From positions 91,801,501 through 91,865,500 of the forward strand of contig CM077595.1 of assembly GCA_039654915.1 (NCBI GenBank): DNA of 64,000 bases, given 5' to 3'. The notes under the pieces are model-generated. The model saw only the letters and a list, made by a program, of their open reading frames with translations. It did not search any database and was not told the DNA's origin. This document shows, in pieces, positions 41,898-55,642 of this stretch (positions within the stretch are counted from its first letter, which is position 1; every line of letters starts with the position of its first letter). The position numbers were made by a program, and so were the translations under genes. The stretch comes from Aquilaria yunnanensis. Lineage: Eukaryota > Streptophyta > Magnoliopsida > Malvales > Thymelaeaceae.

Positions 41898-44800
41898 TGT
41901 TGACACCCAATTTCGTCCGACCATTAAAAAAAAAATTTTTAAAAATTAATTAAAAAAAATTATTATTATTACTAATATTATTATTATTATTACTAAATTT
42001 TTTTAATTAGTTTAAAAAACATTTTTTTTGTTTTGTTTTGTGAAGATTTGATTTAAAATGATATATGTGTGTATATGAAAAGAAAACTCCATAAAAAATG
42101 ACAAAATTAAAAAGTTTGGGGTAAAAGTGACAAAATTAAAAAATTTGAGGTAAAAATGACAAAATTTAAAAGTTTTGGGAAAAATTGACAAATTCTGAAA
42201 GTTCCAGGAGCATTGGGTAATTTTTCACGTCAATTTTGGGCCGGACTAACGTTTCTGGCCCAAATTAACAGAAAACGACAAAATTGTCAAAATCAGAAGC
42301 TTCTGAAGCTTATCCAGAGTCTGAAAGACATAAAGGACTGAAACTGTCATTTTACCAAATTAAGAGATAAGTTTGAATTTAATTAATTTTTAATTGTTAA
42401 CAGTCCAGCACCCCTTCCCCTATAAATAGGGGTCCAAAATCTGTGAAGAGGACAGAAAAAAATAGAAACAAAGCTTAGAGCTTCGTTTTAAAAAAAAGGT
42501 GAAAATCGCAGCCTTAGTCCCTAGCCTCTCCTCCCTCTGCCCAGAAAATCTCAAAAGTTTGGCCGTCTGACGCTTTAGCCATCTTCCCCCTTTCGTTTCC
42601 TTCACTCCCGTCCCCGAGCCCTGCCGTCGTTACTCGCCATCACCGTTATCCCCGAGCCCCGCCGTCGCCGTCGTTTTCCCTGCTCCGCCCCGCCGTCGCC
42701 GTTCCTTCTTTTCCTTTTCCTCCCTCCGACGCCGCCGTGTCCTCTCCCGTTCCGTCGCGCCACCTCCCCGCCTCTTCGCCACCGCGTCTCTGCCGTCGTC
42801 GTCTCGTCACGCCGCCCCTGTGCTGCCGCCACGCCGTCGCCGCGCTCCATCGCCCCCCCCTTCCTCCCTCGCGTGTGCTCTGTTTCACGTTCCAAGCAAA
42901 TTCAAAATTTGATTTCAAAGGTAAAACCTTGATTTACTCCTTCATCTTTTCAATTTCTTTCTCTTTGGTCACTAACCTTTTATTTTGTTCTTGCAGAATT
43001 AATTACTAACCCTTTTATCTTTACTTGTTTATTTATTATTGTTATTATTATTACTAACCCTTTTTTTTTTGTTGTTATTAATTAACTTACTTACTAATTC
43101 AACTAACCTCACTAACTTACTAACCTTTTATTTTTATTGTTATTAACTTACTAACTTACTAACTTTACTAACTTTTATTATTATTTTTGTTATTATTGTT
43201 AATAATTAACTCAACTAACATTACTAACTTTTATTTTTATTGTTATTAACAACTAACTTTACTAACTTTGCTAACTTTTATTATTGTTGTTATTATTATT
43301 GTGTTATTAAAGTGGATGGCCAAAAAGCCCCACTTTATTATTATTAATTGTTTTTTTTTTGTGGTTAAATTTATTTCACTCTTAATTATTATAAAAAAAT
43401 AATAATAAATTATTATAAAAAAAGAATTATTAAGGCTAATAAAAATAATTTTTAAAATCCAATTATCTTTTATTATTTTGAAATACATGTTTTTATTATA
43501 TAACTTTTTATTCCTGTTGTTAAAAATTAATAAACAAACATAATTAAATAATGCTAAAAATATACAAATCAATTCTTTTTTTAAACATATCTTTAAAGTA
43601 ATGATATTTAAAATTTAAAAATTCAAAAATAATAATAATAAAATTATGATTAAAATTAATAATTAATTAATTAATTAAAAAAATAAAAATTAAATTCTAT
43701 GTCCAAATGATCCGCCAGGATCCATGGCTTGGAAAATATTTTAAATAAAATATTTTAAATATTTTTTCTTTTATTATTTAAAAAATAAAAACTTTGGGCT
43801 AATATTTTTACTTATTTCCTTATTCAGCAATATATTACTTATTTATTTTAAAATAATAAAACATAAATTTTTAGTTTCTTTATTAATAAAAAGAATAAAA
43901 GAGTAAAAATTTTTGGGTTAATATTTTATTTCTTTATCCAATAATATTTTACTTATTTCTTTTAAAATAATAAAAAGATGTAACCTTTTGTTTCCTTTAT
44001 TAAACAAAATAAAAATTTTAACCAAATGATTTCAAATAAAGGTAATAAAAATAAATAAAAAAAAGAACTAATTTTTTTAAAAAAAATATTTTAGACTTAT
44101 TAATTAAATGTATTTTTAGACTTATAAATTAGAAAATTATTTTAAAAAAAACTTTTATCAAACAAAAAGAACACAAAAAAAATCATATAAATATCAAAAC
44201 TTTTCTTTATTTTAAAACATACATATAAATCTTTGATTTCTTTAATCTTTTATCAAAAAAAATAAAATACATAAATATTAAAAACTTTTCTTTTATTTTA
44301 AAATATATATATAAATTTTTGTTTTCTTTATTAAATAATCACTTTTTGGTTAATCTTTGTTCAAAAATAAAACAAATAAATATTAAGATCTTTTCTTTTA
44401 TTTTTGAAATGTACACATAAACTTTTGGTTTCATTATTAAATAATTACTTTTTGATTTACTTTTTTTATCAAATAAAATATTAAGACTTTTCTTTATACA
44501 TATAATTTTTTTTTGGTTTCTTTATTAAATGAATAAAATCTTGATTAAATGATTACTTTTTAGTTCATCTTTTATTAAATAAAAAAATAAACATAACATA
44601 AAAATATATAAATTTTTATTTTATTTTTTTTATACATATAAATCCTTAGTTTCCTTGAATAAAACTTTAATTAAATAATTTCTTTTTGGTTCTTCTTTTT
44701 ATCAAATAAATAGAATAAACATAAAATAAATGTTAATTTTTTTTAACTCTTTAATTTCTTCATCAAATAAAGAATCTTAATATTAGATCATTAAAAATTA

Positions 44801-45609
44801 TTTTTTTGATTCCCTTATAAATTAAGAAAAATAGATAATCAAAATTTTTCATTAAACAAGAAAATAAAAAGAAAACTAAAAGAAAGAAAAGAAAGAAAGA
44901 AAGAAAGTAAAATAAAAGTAAAAGAAAAGAAAAAAAAGAAAGAAAAGAAAGTAAAATAAAATTAAAAATATAAAAAAAATAAACAAAACAAAATTTTTAG
45001 GTTAACATTAAAAATCATTGACAAAAATCTAAAATTTCATAAATAAAAACTTATAAATTAGTAATTAAACTAACAATTAATTTCATAAAAAAATAATTAA
45101 CTATAAATTAAAATAATTTTCATATCCGGATGATCCGGCAGGATCTACGGTTTGGAAAGTGTCTTTTTTTAAATTAATTGAGTAAAAAATTAAATAAATA
45201 CAAAGACAAAAATCCATATTTACGATATGGAATAAAATTTTGTCAAATTTCGTGTCCGGGTGACTCGGCAGAGTCCATGGTTCGGAATTAAATCTTCCGT
45301 GTCCGGGTGACTCGGCAGAGTCCATGGTTCGGAAGTATAAAATTTTATCCAAATTAATTACCAAAAATCCACATCCGACTAAATAATTCAGTTAAAATTT
45401 CTAATTTTAAAAAATTAACTGAAAATTATTTAAAGGCAAAGCAAAACAAAATTAAAATCAACTAAGGTGCCAATTTTGGGCGCTATAACAAAGTTGTTTT
45501 AGCGTAACCGTACTCCCGATCCCCGAACTCTCGCAGACCAATTTTAAAGTATCCAATCGACCTAGGTAAACTGATTGGTGGTGACTCCCGAAAACCCAAC
45601 GTTGCCACA
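41898..45609 (+). mobile_element. Element A 3' LTR
   Basis: 3712 bases from TGTTGACACC to GTTGCCACA. TATA box at 42421-42427, a GC-rich leader block at 42600-42870, AT-rich arrays, and hairpin repeats near 43700, 45118, 45249 and 45295. Long antisense ORFs in the GC-rich block are composition effects. Confidence 0.92.
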
Positions 45610-48600
45610 TTACCCAATCAATTTTCAAGGTAGATAATTTTGGTATCAGCACCAAACAAACGCGAGCTTGTTTTCTTAAAAATAAAATAAAAATATAAGG
45701 CAAAACATCAAAAAATTGTTGTTCCTGCACCGTAAAAATGTTATAAAATTTACAAATAATAGAATATAAAATTTGGACCAAATATTGATCTTACTAGTGG
45801 CACGAAAAAAGATAATCTTATAATAAAATTAGCAAAAAATGTAATATAAAATAGGTTGAGAATAGGAAAAATATCACCTATATATCAAGAATAATTGGGA
45901 TGAGTTGCAGTTCTACCCCCTATCTTTTAGACACTTCATACCATACAAGTATACAAGATAAAACAACCCAAGCATGCACTATAGTAGAGTAAAGCTCTAC
46001 CCACTCATTTCTTTACCCAATATTATTTAGAGATATATAGACAAAATAATTTTGTGAAAAATCTAAGAAGTTGAAGAGAGGGAGATGTCAATAGTGTATA
46101 TATATCTTTCTTAGTCTAAAACACGAACCATATATACGAGTGATAAGGAATTAGCCGTTTGCACCATAAAAGAGAGCATTAACATTTTATGAAGAGGCCG
46201 TTGGACCATTTAAGTGAAAACAAAACATTAATATCATAATGAAGAGGCAAACGGATATATTTGTTAATTATTATTATTATTTATTAAAATAATAAATCTC
46301 CAACACTGTCATCTCCATATGCGTATCCAGGATTCAGGGGCACACCTAGGGGTGGCGAGTGGAGACCTTGGCCCCTAAAATAATAAAATTGTATCTTTAA
46401 TCCTTAAGTTATAGTGTAAATACGTTTTAGCCCCCTTTAGGCCTTAGGTCAAAATACCTTTCTAAAAACTGAAGTTTAAGAAAAACTTATCTTTAGCTCA
46501 TCTTTTTATAAAATACTGATTCCACCCCAGCCAGGATTGTTAATTTGGGGGAGTTGAAATGTAAGATGTTGCCCTTGTTGGTGGTTCAATATAGTATTTA
46601 AAAGCTATGAATTCCGGCTGAGAAGTGAACTTCAACTTAACCAATCTTTGAACATTGGTCTCCCTCATGGACAGAGTTTTAATGGCTCATATAAAAGTCA
46701 ATTCATTAGGGATACGGTGAGCATATGTCTAATTAGATATAGGAGATGATTTTTCAAATTTATCCCTTACCTTAAATCATTTCTGGTTTTCCCAAGCTAC
46801 ATTCCTCTATTCTCTCCGGCACTCTTTCCTGAGTGTGCCCAAGCTAATTGTCGATTAGCATTCATCGGCGGCTCCTTCATTCCACGACCGGCAATCACAT
46901 TGAAGCCGGACATGACTAGCAGCTCCTCGATTCAACGAACCCGTAGTTGCACCAAAGCTGGACAATAGACAATTAGATGATCAAATTGGAGCGAGATCTT
47001 AGTCAATTCAACAAACTCACAGCCACTGGCTAGAAAAAGAGAAATTGGAGCGAGATCTCAATCGTCAATAGAAAGAATAGGTAGATCGGAGCGAGCAAGC
47101 GAGCGAGAAGCAAGAGGACAACAGACAATCAGACGATGAATGATAGAAGGACTATCGGATGACGAACGATGATGATGAGTGATAGAATGACGGATGACAA
47201 TGAGCAATAGGACGGCGGACGGTCGATGATCTGATGATGAGCCACGAAGGGTGAAGGAAAGATCGACCTTGTAAATCCATCAGTGGGGAGAACAAAGCTT
47301 TGTTCGATCGCAAGAGAGTGAAAAACATAGAAAAATGATAAGGAGAATTTTTTAGTTTTACATGCTTATTTACATTTTTGTATTATTATTAAGAAACTTT
47401 TACAAATTTATTTGGACACTTTGTCCTATTTTTTAGATATTATTAAATTTGAAGATAACAAATTTTTTATATATTGTTAATAGTCACTTATATATATATA
47501 TATATATATATATTGTTTATTTATTTATAGACCCTTTTACATATTTTTTTAAATAATTTAACACATTACTTCAGCCATTGTCACATATAATATTAGACAC
47601 TTTTATATAATTCAGACATTTTTTACTTATTGAATCAAACACTTTATTTTTTAATAAAGTAAATTATATGTATATTATTTCAAACGCTTTTACATATTTT
47701 TTCAGACATTTTTGCATATTTCTTTAGACATTTTTACATATTCTTTTAGATAATTTTATAATTTATATATTATTCTAAAAAAATAAAATGTTTATGTGTA
47801 AGTGTATATACTTCTTTAGACACTTTTAGATAGTTCTTAAGACACTTTTACACTTTATATATTGTTAGAAGAAAACAAAATATTTACTTATTATGTTATA
47901 CACTTCACATAGTTCGTCGGACATTTTTACCTATTATTTTAAACATTTATTTATCTTTTCTTTGACACTTTTCCATTTTATTTCTATGCACAACTCATTG
48001 GTAGCAATGGTTGAGGAGAAGACCGGAGGCTTTAATTGGCACGATCTAGAGGCAATGGCTAGCAGATCTGGAGGTAAGCGACAACAGTATGATTTGGAAA
48101 TGAACAATGACAGCACACATATGCGGAGGCAAGCAGCTGTGAAATCTAAAGTATGTCTAATTAGATATATGTCTATAATATAATAATTAAAAGTTAATTC
48201 ATACATCTCATAACCTAATTGAACTCGTATCTCCACCAAAGCTGAAAGCCTCAATTTGGCAAACCAAATCCTCCTCATTAATTCTTATTTTTGTAATTAA
48301 GAACCCAATTTTTATAATTGCACGCTTTCTTCCCATATTTATATTGCAACAATTTTTTTTTTTTTTTAGAATCATAGTGAACCCTTAGACCATACGCCAA
48401 TCATCTTCCTTAAACATTAAAAAAGGGTTGAAATATATCAAAGCCCTTTATTAGTTACAAATTTTACAGCTAATGACCTAATTTTATATTTCTACACTTT
48501 TATCTCATATTTTACATTTAACTACCTCAAATGAAATTTTTTAAAACTCTGAGGGGACGACTACCACCCCCTTCCCTTCATGCTATGTCCCTGCTCGTCA

Positions 48601-50386
48601 CATTTCAGCGCTTATCTCTTTTTCACGTGCAATTAGTGGTCTTGCCTCACGCTCGGTCTAACTCTCACCTCTCAATCTTGGCTTTCTAGATGTTACGCCT
48701 TTTCTCACCCTCTCTATCTGTCCTCTATAGGTTAAGATAAGGAACTAGTCTAGGGTGATTATTCGGTTTTTTTGTTTAAACTGAGCCAAATTAGCCGGTT
48801 TATTTAGTTTTTGGTTTTGGATGATAAGAAGCTGAATAAATCGAATAAACCAAATTAGCCTATATAACCGAATTCAAACCAAACCAAAAAATAACATACT
48901 GATAATATTTTGGTTTGGTTCAGTCTAAACCGAATTAACCAAAAAAATAGGAGTGAAATTTTATGAGAAAAAATGAGAGAGAAACATTGTTTTTCTTTCC
49001 AAATTCCATTCAATATAAAAGATTTTTTGTCCATGGAAAGAAAGAAAACATGAATCCAATTTAATTTGGGTTAGTTTCTAGCTTTATTGTTCATGAAAAT
49101 TTTTTCAAAAAAATTTAATATAAAAAATTTCAGCTAATTTGGTTACCGAATTAATCAAAATCCAAAACTAAAACCGAAATTTTCGTTATTCGGTTTCAAC
49201 CGAAATCAAATCAAATTATCAAATTAACTAAACCAAAATTTTAAATTATTTCAATTTTTTAATTTTTTCGGTTTGAACTAAATACTGGTTACCTCTATAA
49301 ACCACAAACAAGTTAGGGGTTGTTCGTGTAGGAATAAGGTTATTGGACTAACTTAAGTATAGGCTTTATAAATGGGCTGGGCACTTGGGGGATTGGGCCA
49401 ATGTTGTGGGGTTCAGTTATAACCCGTTTTGCATGAATAAAACTGTATAGAACCAATTATTTATCCGAAATTCGGTATAAGACACCATCCAGCTTTTCTT
49501 TTTCTTTCCAATAGTGTGGTATAATGCCGGAATTGGTGTCAGTACAGTCTCAAATGTATCAATTTAAAATAATTTTATACACATACACAAATCACATACA
49601 TATAAATACAACATATTAACACATATAACATACTGACAATTGATAGTGTGTAAGTGTGAAGTACATGTGACAAGTATGTGGATTATTTTTTAGTTTTCTT
49701 ACATAAATAATTCATTGTGTATAACAAATCCATAATTTTGTGGCATAATTTTCAGGTATCAAAAGTATTTTTAAAATATAAAGAAGTATAAAATTATTTC
49801 AAATATCAAAGTTTTTTTATCATACAATTATTACACATAATTTTTCTCAAAATATTAAATATTAGAAAAAGAATATTTTCCTACTAATGGATATGGTGGA
49901 GATAGCCGATGTAGACCAAAATGCATGATGTTCACTCATGACTCAACCCATCTTGTATTGTTGTCATGCCCGCATCAGAGGCAATATTTACGGCCTGTTT
50001 AGTAAAGGCATATGGAACACCAAAAGTTAGTTGAAACGGTAACTCTCGTTTGGAGTCTATAAAACACCGGTATTTGGAATTGTAGGAGTTGAGTTGCAAT
50101 AATTTTTCAATGCCGATTATGATAAACTCCAGCCCTCAGCATATCAAATGCGATTTGAGCTTCACAGATTTGAAGTTCCAATAGTACCCATGAAATTTGA
50201 CTAGAACTTCAAGCGGGAAGCACGGAAAATTTGGCACCTTATATTACTGTTAAAAGATAGGGGAAGGGAAGAGAAAACTTGATATTGGAATATAAAAATC
50301 AAGATACTAGAAAAAACATTATCATGGAAGCATTTGATTTAACACCAGTGGTAAAAAGATTCTCTTCAATTTTAATTATTTTCAGA
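45610..50386. other. Flanking DNA between elements A and C; no gene supported
   Basis: AT-rich DNA without a convincing ORF. It contains a (TA)n run near 47490-47512, repeated ACACTTTTACATATT-like phrases (47400-47900), and a segment (48750-49300) rich in CGGTTT and AAACCG motifs in both orientations, typical of a decayed transposon. Sequence near 46325 and 48560-48595 resembles the ends of a decayed hAT element, but I found no matching target duplication. Confidence 0.5.
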
Positions 50387-50630
50387 TATTCACTCCGTCC
50401 CATATTCTTTGCATCATTTGATTTTTTCACATAGTTTGACTTGATTTTATTTATATTAGTATTTATTAGAAAAAAAATTAAAAAAATATATATTTAGAAA
50501 CTATATGCCTTGATTTATTATTCTTATATAAAATTTCTTTATTTATATATTAAAATATTAAAAATAAAAAATTATAAATTAATTGTTAAAAAGTGAATAA
50601 TATAAAAAATATGGGATTGAGAGAGTATAT
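50387..50630. mobile_element. Stowaway-like MITE
   Basis: About 240 bases. The left end CACTCCGTCCCATATTCTTT matches the Stowaway terminal pattern. The right end, read on the - strand, gives TACTCTCTCAATCCCATATT. The interior is AT-rich with no ORF. The flanks are TA-rich, so the TA duplication is not informative. Confidence 0.55.
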
Positions 50631-50817
50631 GTGGACATTCTATTTATAGTAAACAAATTGCTTTATGTGAATGGAACACTATTTTGTTCATCTACACATA
50701 TATGTTAACAAGCATAAGTTGAATCCAAGTGTGCCTATCGACAGTGAAGTCTGACCTTAGTTTGAATTTTCTTTACCGTAGAATCAGAAGATTGTAGCCA
50801 ATACTATATATATATAT

Positions 50818-51986
50818 GGGAAATTTACCTCGACCCCATGAGGTTTGGGTAAACCTACAATGGTGTCCCCCTCTTTTAAAATACCTGCACTTATCCCCTT
50901 ATAAAATAAACACCGTAATATGCCGTTACAAAAGAAAATAGCGAATTCCTATTTTTGTCCTCTTAACCTTCTCCCTTAGAATCCTTGCCCCCCAACTTAT
51001 GCATCAATACAAGTATACAAGTTATTCTCATCTCTCTCTCTTGGCCCGATTGGCATCGTGTGCCTGCTCTGATTTCCAGATTTCGTCATCGCTCCTGGGA
51101 ATCGGTCACAACAAGAGTGTGGGTCGTGGTGAGTGTGGAATCGTGGCTGGGCGGCGACGGACGCCGGTGACCAGAACAGGCAGCAATTCGCCACTTCCAG
51201 AGTTCTTTGACGGAGCGACGATGCGGGAGCCGAGGAGATTCACCTCATCATTGTTCTCATTCGTCTCTGTTTCACCGATTCATCAGGGGGGAAGGAGATT
51301 CAAGGGTGTCGATACGTCGATAGCGCCTCCTTCTCGATCTCCTCGAACGCCGGCAGAGATTGAATCCAGCCGAGGATCCGTCTGAGATTGAACACCTCCT
51401 CCGATTTTGATTTCTGACTCGAGCAGATTCATTTCTTCTTCGCACCCGTCATTCGTTCTCTCGTGTCTGAGATTTGAAAGAGGAGGGGCTCGACGGCGAA
51501 TCGGAGAAGGAGGACGAACGGAGCAGGTAGTGGAGGGCGAACGGAGGGCGAGGAGACAAATCGGAGGAGGAGGGCGAACGGAGGGTGAGGGCAGGTAGTA
51601 GCAGGTAGCGGGGAGGGAGAATCGGAGGGGGGGCTCGGCGGTGACAGAGACGAAGGGGAGATGGGCTCGGTGGAGGTGAAGTTGGAGGGGAGATGGAGAG
51701 ACCCTGCCGGGGTTGATGAGGTAGTCGTATCTATGGCGCGGTGGAGGTGGAGGTGGCGGTGGGGGGAGTGGGGAGGGATGCAGGAGACGGAGCCTGGATT
51801 GTTAGATGTAGAAGTTGGTGGGGAAAACTTCTTAGTGAAGAAAGCTAGGAGGGCAAAATAGGTGTTTTCTCTTTTTTGTAATTACAGTAGATGACGGAGT
51901 TAACTTTCTAAGGGGTAAGTGTAGGCATTTAAAAAATGGGGAGACACAAATGTAGGTTCGCCCAAACTTTAGGAGGGTTTTGGTGT
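50818..51986. mobile_element. Non-autonomous DNA transposon with long terminal inverted repeats
   Basis: The left end (50818-50975) and the inverted right end (about 51845-51986) are similar over roughly 140-150 bases. Shared blocks on the left are GTTTGGGTAAACCTACA, GTGTCCCC and CACTTATCCCCTTA, which on the right (- strand) read GTTTGGGCGAACCTACA, GTGTCTCCCC and CACTTACCCCTTA. It sits inside TA microsatellites on both sides. The interior (51040-51800) is GC-rich, unlike its surroundings, with short open frames on both strands, and may be a captured host fragment. Mutator-like is my best guess. Confidence 0.6.
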
Positions 51987-52108
51987 ATATATATATATAT
52001 ATATATAATACAGAGAATGTCTTATTTGATCTTATGCTATGGAACAATTGTTGGGCAAAATTTACAATTGATGACATTGCCTTGCAACAGATTGGCAATC
52101 TAGCCTAT
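51987..52108. other. Short flanking stretch before element C
   Basis: A (TA)n tail, then about 100 bases of unrecognised DNA ending CCTAT, the candidate left target duplication of element C. Confidence 0.5.
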
Positions 52109-54663
52109 TGTTGACACCCAATTTCGTCCGGATGTTTTAAAATTTTGAAAAAAAATTTTATTAAAAAAAATTAATTTAAAAAAAAAAATATATTACTATT
52201 ATTATTAAAAAAAATTTAATTAGTTTAAAATATATTTTTGTTTTGTGAAAATTTGATTTAAAATGATATATGTGTGAATATGTGTATGTTTGAAATAAAA
52301 TAAAATTTCATGAAAAAAATGACAAAAAATTAAAAGTTTGAGGTAAAAATGACAAAATTGAGAAGTTTCGGAAAAAATTGACAAATTCTAAAAGTTCCAG
52401 GAGCATTTGGTAGTTTGTCACATAAAATTTTGAGCCTGCCGACGTTTTTGGCTCAAATTGACAGAAAACGACAAAATTGTCAAAATCAGAAGCTTCAGGA
52501 ACTTATCCTGAGGCTGAGAGACGTAAAGGACTAAAATTGTCATTTTACCAATTTAAGAGATAAGTTTGAAATTTTTTATTAATTTATCCATCAACAGTTC
52601 AGCTAAACTTCCTCTATAAATAGCCCCCCAAATTTTGTGCTGAACACAGAGAAAAATAGAAAGAAAAGCTTAGAGCTCCGTTTTTTAAAATAGAAAAAAT
52701 TACAGCCTTAGTCCCTAGCTCTCCTTCCTTTCCTCAGAAAATCTCAAAACTTTTCATTTTGACGATTAAGCCATCTTCTTCCCCCCCCGCGCGCCCTCTG
52801 TTTCCATTTCTCAGAATTCAGAATTTAAAATCAAGGGTACAACTCTCATTTAATCCTTCATCTTTTCAATTTCTTTCACTTTGGTCACTAACTTTGTATT
52901 TTATTCTTGCAGAATTAATTACTAACCCTTTTAATTTTTACTTGTTTGTTTATTATTTGTTTATTACTAACCCCTTTTTTTATTGTTGTTATTAACTTAC
53001 TAACAACTAACTTTTAATACTATTATTGTTACTAACCTTTTAATTTTTGCATTATTACTAACTTTTATAATTTTTGTTAACAATTAATTAACTTTTTATT
53101 ATTGTTGTTAATTAATTAATTTAATTAACTTGGCTAACTTTTTATTATTGTTGTTAATTAATTTAATTAACTTGTCTAACTTTTTATTATTTTTGTTAAT
53201 TAATTAATTAACTTGGCTAACTTTTATTGTTGATAATTAATTAATTAATTAATTTGGCTAACTTTTTATTATTGTTGTTAATTAATTAATTTAATTAACT
53301 TGGCTAACTTTTTATTATTGTTGTTAATTAATTAATTTAATTAACTTGGCTAACTTTTTGTTATTGTTGTTAATTAATTAATTTAATTAACTTGACTAAA
53401 TTTTTATTATTGTTGTTTAACAATTAATTTAATTAACTTTGCTAACATTTATTATTATTTTTAAAGTGGATGGCCAAAAAGCCCCACTTTATTATTATTA
53501 ATTTTTTTTCTTTATATAATTTTTTTATTTAATTCACCTTTACCCTTTACTAATTAATAAATAAATGAAAATTAAAAGAAGATTATTTTGTAATTAATTA
53601 TTAAGGCTAATAAAAATCATTTTTAAAAAAGCCAATTATTTTTATTTTTATATACATGTTTTTAATTCTTTAAAGATAACAAAAAGTTAAAATTAATTTT
53701 AATAGTTATTTTTATCCAGTAAAAATAATAAAAAAATAAAAATAAAACCTGTTTAAAAAAAAATACATGAAAATTAAGACTTTATATTTTACTGATTTAT
53801 TTAAAATATAACTTTTAAATCCACTAAAATAATAAATATTTTTCATTAAACAAGAAAACAAAAAGAAAATTAAAGAAAGATAAGAAAAAGATAAGAAAGA
53901 TAAGAAAAAGAAAAGAAAGAAAAGAAAGAAAAGAAAAGAAAGATTAAATCAAAAAGAAAAGAAAAATATAAGAAAGAAAAGAGAGAAAAGAAAAGAAAGA
54001 AAATAAAAAATAAAATTTTTTTATCTAAAAATTCTATAACAAAAAGAATTACGAATTAGTAATTAAACTAATAATTAATTCCATAAAAGTAATAATTATA
54101 TAACTAACAATAAATTAAATTTAATTTCCATATCCGGATGATTCGGCAGGATCTACGGTTTGGAAAATATCAAACTTTTTAAATTAAATAAATTAAATAA
54201 AAAAAAGATAAAAATCCATATTTACAATATGGATTAAATTATTTAAAAGTTCACCAAATTCCGTGTCCAAATGACTCGGCAGAGTCCATGGTTCGGAATC
54301 AAAAATCTTCCGTGTCCAAATGACTCGGCAGAGTTCGGAATCAAAAATCTTCCGTGTCCAAATGACTCGGCAGAGTCCATGGTTCGGAAGTATAAAATTT
54401 CATACAAATTAATTAATTTAAAAATCCACATTTCGACTAATCCAGTTAAAATTTCTAATTTTGAAAATTAACTGAGAATTATTTAAAAGCAAAGCAAAAC
54501 AAAATTAAAATCAACTAAGGTGCCAATTTTTGGGCGTTTTAACAAAGTTGTTTTAACGTAACCGTACTCCCGATCCCCGAACTCTCGCAGACCAATTTTA
54601 AGGTGACCAATCGACCTAAGAAAACTGATTGGTGGCGACTCCCGAAAACCCGACGTTGCCACA
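52109..54663 (+). mobile_element. Element C 5' LTR (short form)
   Basis: 2555 bases from TGTTGACACC to GTTGCCACA, more than 1 kb shorter than the other LTRs, mainly in the AT-rich middle. TATA box at 52615-52621. The hairpin repeats near 54127-54390 include one extra, truncated copy. Confidence 0.92.
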
Positions 54664-54666
54664 GCT

Positions 54667-54684
54667 TGGCGACTCCGCTGGGGA
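54667..54684 (+). other. Primer-binding site (element C)
   Basis: TGGCGACTCCGCTGGGGA, three bases after the LTR end, matching B's site except for one base. Confidence 0.78.
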
Positions 54685-55642
54685 CTCCACGTTAGTGAGT
54701 CGAGCCTAAAGTTGATTTGTTTTGATTTACTTTGTTTATTATGTGGATTTATATGTTATATTTACTTATTCTAAACATGCATAATGCATTCACAATATGA
54801 AGCTCTATACCCGAGCTTCCTTAAATCAAACACGATTCTTTCTAAGCGGAATTGGTGTTGCTGTCCTTGTGAGGCCACGGTCTCCAAGCCTTCACCGGTT
54901 TCAAAGTAGCAAAGTAGTGTATTGCCTTCTGAGACGGTTAGTCTCTGCATGGGCCCACGAAAAGCTACGACTCGAATTAATCCATTCCTTACATTAACCC
55001 TAGAGGGTAAGGAATCGGGCCGTCACTATGATTTAGTGATGGGATTCGGGAACTATCCCTTGCCTTTTTGATAAGCCACCTTATGCATATAGAACTCCCC
55101 ACTTAACCATAGAACTGACCATAGAATTTCTACCATTTTTACCAACACCATAAGCATATCCTTGTTATGCTGTGTTGTTACTATACACTTTCCTTCGTAT
55201 GGTTTTAACTTGTTTATCCATAATACTTTATGAGTTGTTAATTGCTATTTAACTTATTAATAACCTTATCTTTCTTGTGCAATTATTCTTCATGCATCAA
55301 AACCACGCATCAAATTATGCTAACTTTTTGGTCTTTATAATGACAACTAAAAGTTTTGAAGTTCCACAATAGTGGATAAGCAAACTCACTCATCGCATGC
55401 ATGCATTACATTAATCACGTTCATATAAAGTCTGATAAAAACATAATCTCACTTTATATTGCATGCATCCATTACATCAATCACGTGCATACAAAGTCTG
55501 ATAAAAACATAATCTCACATTGCATGCATGCATTCATTGCATCAATCACATACATGTAGAGTCTAATAAAATAAATCTTACTTTAAAAAGGGGTAAAATT
55601 GGACCTCAACACCGATATCCAACTCGGCTCCAAACAAGATTA
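54685..55642 (+). other. Leader of element C (ORF1 missing)
   Basis: The first part (to about 55075) is almost identical to B's leader, including a 66-codon ATG-started frame (54797-54997) and the ATTCCTTAC/GTAAGGAAT stem. The GTCACT...AGTGAT stem carries one change that keeps a G-U pair. From about 55080 the sequence differs and holds repeats of CATTACATCAATCACGT (55405-55550). ORF1 is absent. Confidence 0.6.

Larger units (their letters stand above)
1..45609 (+). mobile_element. Element A: old Ogre-like Ty3/gypsy element, 5' end outside window
   Basis: The window opens inside gag. In order the element holds gag-protease, intron, pol, three accessory zinc-finger genes and the first part of a LOG gene. 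It is interrupted from 10541 to 39970 by a solo LTR that itself holds element B. It resumes at 39971 with the rest of LOG, hairpin tandem arrays, a polypurine tract and a 3' LTR (41898-45609). The coding frames in gag and pol are aligned end to end but carry seven in-frame stops, and integrase has lost a catalytic Asp, so A is dead. Its own target duplication cannot be tested because the 5' LTR is missing; the candidate bases on the right are TTACC at 45610-45614. Confidence 0.9.

Noticed and set aside
47893..48183. 96-codon ORF in flanking DNA
   Set aside because: No recognisable domain, AT-rich start, no promoter or homologue visible; probably chance.
46316..48600. Possible decayed hAT (Tip100-like) element
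   Set aside because: Both ends recall hAT termini, but they are too diverged, no 8-base target duplication was found and no transposase remains.
50985..51598. Overlapping ORFs inside the long-TIR element
   Set aside because: Several frames and both strands are open because of GC-rich composition. A host gene fragment is possible but not recognisable.
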